64,000 nt of DNA from Croceicoccus sp. YJ47. Its GTDB lineage: Bacteria; Pseudomonadota; Alphaproteobacteria; Sphingomonadales; Sphingomonadaceae. The notes under the pieces are model-generated. The model was not told where the DNA came from, ran no database searches, and worked only from the letters and a program-made list of their open reading frames with translations. Positions 62,503 to 64,000 of this stretch are shown piece by piece. Made by a program: the position numbers and the translations under genes. How positions within the stretch are numbered: position 1 is the first letter of the stretch; each line of letters starts with the position of its first letter. The stretch spans positions 872,501 through 936,500 of the forward strand of contig NZ_CP067087.1 in assembly GCF_016745095.1 (NCBI RefSeq). Direction: 5' to 3'.

Positions 62503-64000
62503 TCACTCGGCCTCGGCTTCACGCGCGCCGCAGTAGCGCGCGACATACGCCTCGTGGCTGGGGAGCGAGCCCACCGTCTTCGCCACGTTTTCGCGCAGCG
62601 TGCGCAGCAGCTTGTCGATTTCCTCGTCGGTCAGCTTTGCCGCGATGGGGTGGTGGCTTTTCGGGACGATGCCTTGCCCCATCATCACCTGGACCCAGCT
62701 GTTTTCGCCGAACAGCTCCTCGTTCTTGCGGAACACGCGGCCCGTTTCGCGGAACAGCGCGATCCGGTGCGCAAGGCTGTCGGGCACCTCCATCGCCGCG
62801 CAATAGCGCCAGAACGGGCTGTCCTGCCTTTCGGTGGCCTTGTAATGCAGGATCAGGAAATCACGGATCTGCACCATGTCGGTCAATTGCTGCTCGTTGA
62901 ATTCGTCGATGTCGCGCGCGCTGATCGCACCGGCCGGAAGCATCCGGATGAGCCGCAGCACGGCCCGCTGAATGAGGTGGATGCTCGTCGATTCGAGCGG
63001 CTCCATGAAGCCTGCGGAAAGTCCGACCGCGATACAATTGCGATACCATTGCCGCCGCCGCGCACCCGTGACGAAGCGCAGCATGTTCGGCGCGCTGATC
63101 GTCTCGCCCTCCACCGTGGTGAGGAGGCGGTCGAGCGCGGCATCCTGTTTCAGATAGCGGCTGCAGTAAACGATGCCGTTTCCGCGCCGGTGCTGTAGCG
63201 GGATGCGCCATTGCCAGCCGGAATCATGCGCGATCGCGCGGGTGAACGGCGGCGGGGATCCGACCGAGCGGGTCTGCACCGCGATCGCCGCATCGCACGG
63301 CAGGTAATGCGACCAGTCGTCGTAGCCGGCATGGAGCGCCCCCTCGATCAGCAGCGCGCGGAAGCCGGTGCAGTCGAGGAAAAGATCACCCTCGATCCGC
63401 TCGCCAGACTCGAGCCGGAGCGCCGCGATCTCGCCGCTTTGCGCGTGGAGCTCGACCTCGGCGATCCGGCCCTCGCGGCGGATCGCGCCGTCGGCCTCTG
63501 CCATCGTGCGCAGGAACCGGGCATAGCGCGCGCTGTCGAGCTGATAGGCGTAGTTCATCCGGTCGTCGGGCAGATGCGCGAATTTGCCGGCGTAGGCGGC
63601 CTTCAGCTCGAGGCAGTAATCGTCGTAGGAGACATTGTGCCCGCGGGCCTGCCCCTCCATCCAGTAATGCTGAAACCCTGCGGCCCAATGGTCGCGCCCG
63701 GTGAGGCCAAAGGAGTGGAAATAGCCTGCGCCCACCTCGCGCCAATTGTCGAACTGAATGCCCAGCTTGAACGTGGCGCGGGTCTCGCGCATGAAATCGG
63801 CCTCGTTAATGCCGAGCAACCGGTTGAAGGTGACGAGCGGCGGGATGGTGCTCTCCCCGACCCCGACCGTGCCGATCGCGTCGGATTCGACAAGCGTGAC
63901 CGCCACCGATCGGCCCAGCGTGCGCGCGATCGCGGCCGCCGCCATCCAGCCCGCCGTGCCGCCACCCGCGACGACGATTCGCCGCGGCGCATGATCCGGC
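62503..64000 (-). CDS. Tryptophan halogenase-family flavoprotein, N-terminus beyond the window
   Basis: The frame is open to base 64000, so the first residues are missing. The dinucleotide motif IVVAGGGTAGWMAAAAIA is at the right edge. Next come the region TVGVGESTIPPLVTF, the family WxWxIP motif in SGWQWRIPLQHR and the late VGLSAGFMEPLESTSIHLIQ. The family includes tryptophan halogenases (PrnA/RebH), but close relatives are common beside TonB receptors and glycoside hydrolases in sphingomonads and xanthomonads, where the substrate is unknown. The lysine of true halogenases cannot be confirmed from the visible part. Start not in the window. Confidence 0.88.
   Translation of the reverse strand, partial: PDHAPRRIVVAGGGTAGWMAAAAIARTLGRSVAVTLVESDAIGTVGVGESTIPPLVTFNRLLGINEADFMRETRATFKLGIQFDNWREVGAGYFHSFGLTGRDHWAAGFQHYWMEGQARGHNVSYDDYCLELKAAYAGKFAHLPDDRMNYAYQLDSARYARFLRTMAEADGAIRREGRIAEVELHAQSGEIAALRLESGERIEGDLFLDCTGFRALLIEGALHAGYDDWSHYLPCDAAIAVQTRSVGSPPPFTRAIAHDSGWQWRIPLQHRRGNGIVYCSRYLKQDAALDRLLTTVEGETISAPNMLRFVTGARRRQWYRNCIAVGLSAGFMEPLESTSIHLIQRAVLRLIRMLPAGAISARDIDEFNEQQLTDMVQIRDFLILHYKATERQDSPFWRYCAAMEVPDSLAHRIALFRETGRVFRKNEELFGENSWVQVMMGQGIVPKSHHPIAAKLTDEEIDKLLRTLRENVAKTVGSLPSHEAYVARYCGAREAEAE

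Overview
The window looks like a chromosome segment from a high-GC alphaproteobacterium, most likely order Sphingomonadales. The reasons are the two large TonB-dependent receptors, the flavin-dependent tryptophan-halogenase family protein beside glucanase genes, and the style of the copper and metal genes. No rRNA, complete tRNA or CRISPR array was seen.

Region 1 (1 to about 6950) is the right end of an integrated island. It holds a PLD-like/SNF2 helicase running off the left edge, an XRE-ImmA/IrrE protein overlapping an unknown gene, a decayed IS1380-type insertion sequence, and a tyrosine integrase. It ends in the 3' half of a tRNA-Val(CAC) gene whose 5' half is not in the window, so this looks like the attachment-site scar.

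Region 2 (7.4 to 13.3 kb) is a metal-uptake group: a DUF4198 protein, a small secreted protein, a siderophore-type TonB receptor, a PepSY membrane protein and a 2-hydroxyacid dehydrogenase.

Region 3 (13.4 to 44.6 kb) is mostly amino-acid and peptide catabolism: an Opp/Dpp ABC transporter, an M20 amidohydrolase, two paralogous FAD amino-acid oxidases, a class III transaminase, an HYKK-like kinase next to a phospho-lyase-like PLP enzyme, two aldehyde dehydrogenases, a DSD1-type PLP enzyme with RidA, two two-domain GNAT proteins and four Lrp/AsnC regulators. A copper block (copB-like, a CnrYXH-like sigma/sensor/anti-sigma set, copC and copD) sits inside it at 21.6 to 25.8 kb.

Region 4 (44.8 to 57.4 kb) is the most unusual part. 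It contains a translationally coupled pair resembling the alpha and beta subunits of C-glycoside deglycosidase, followed upstream by a cupin, a C-C hydrolase-like alpha/beta hydrolase and an extradiol-type dioxygenase. Nearby are two MFS transporters, a secreted NTF2-like protein, a TonB receptor and a TetR regulator. A shared inverted repeat (ATAGAA/TTAGAA, 6 bp, TTCTAT/TTCTAA) lies at three promoter positions, with a degenerate fourth, suggesting one TetR regulon for uptake and breakdown of an aromatic, possibly a C-glycoside.

Region 5 (57.8 to 64.0 kb) is a beta-glucan utilisation locus: GH16 and GH3 enzymes, a LacI regulator and a halogenase-family protein cut by the right edge.
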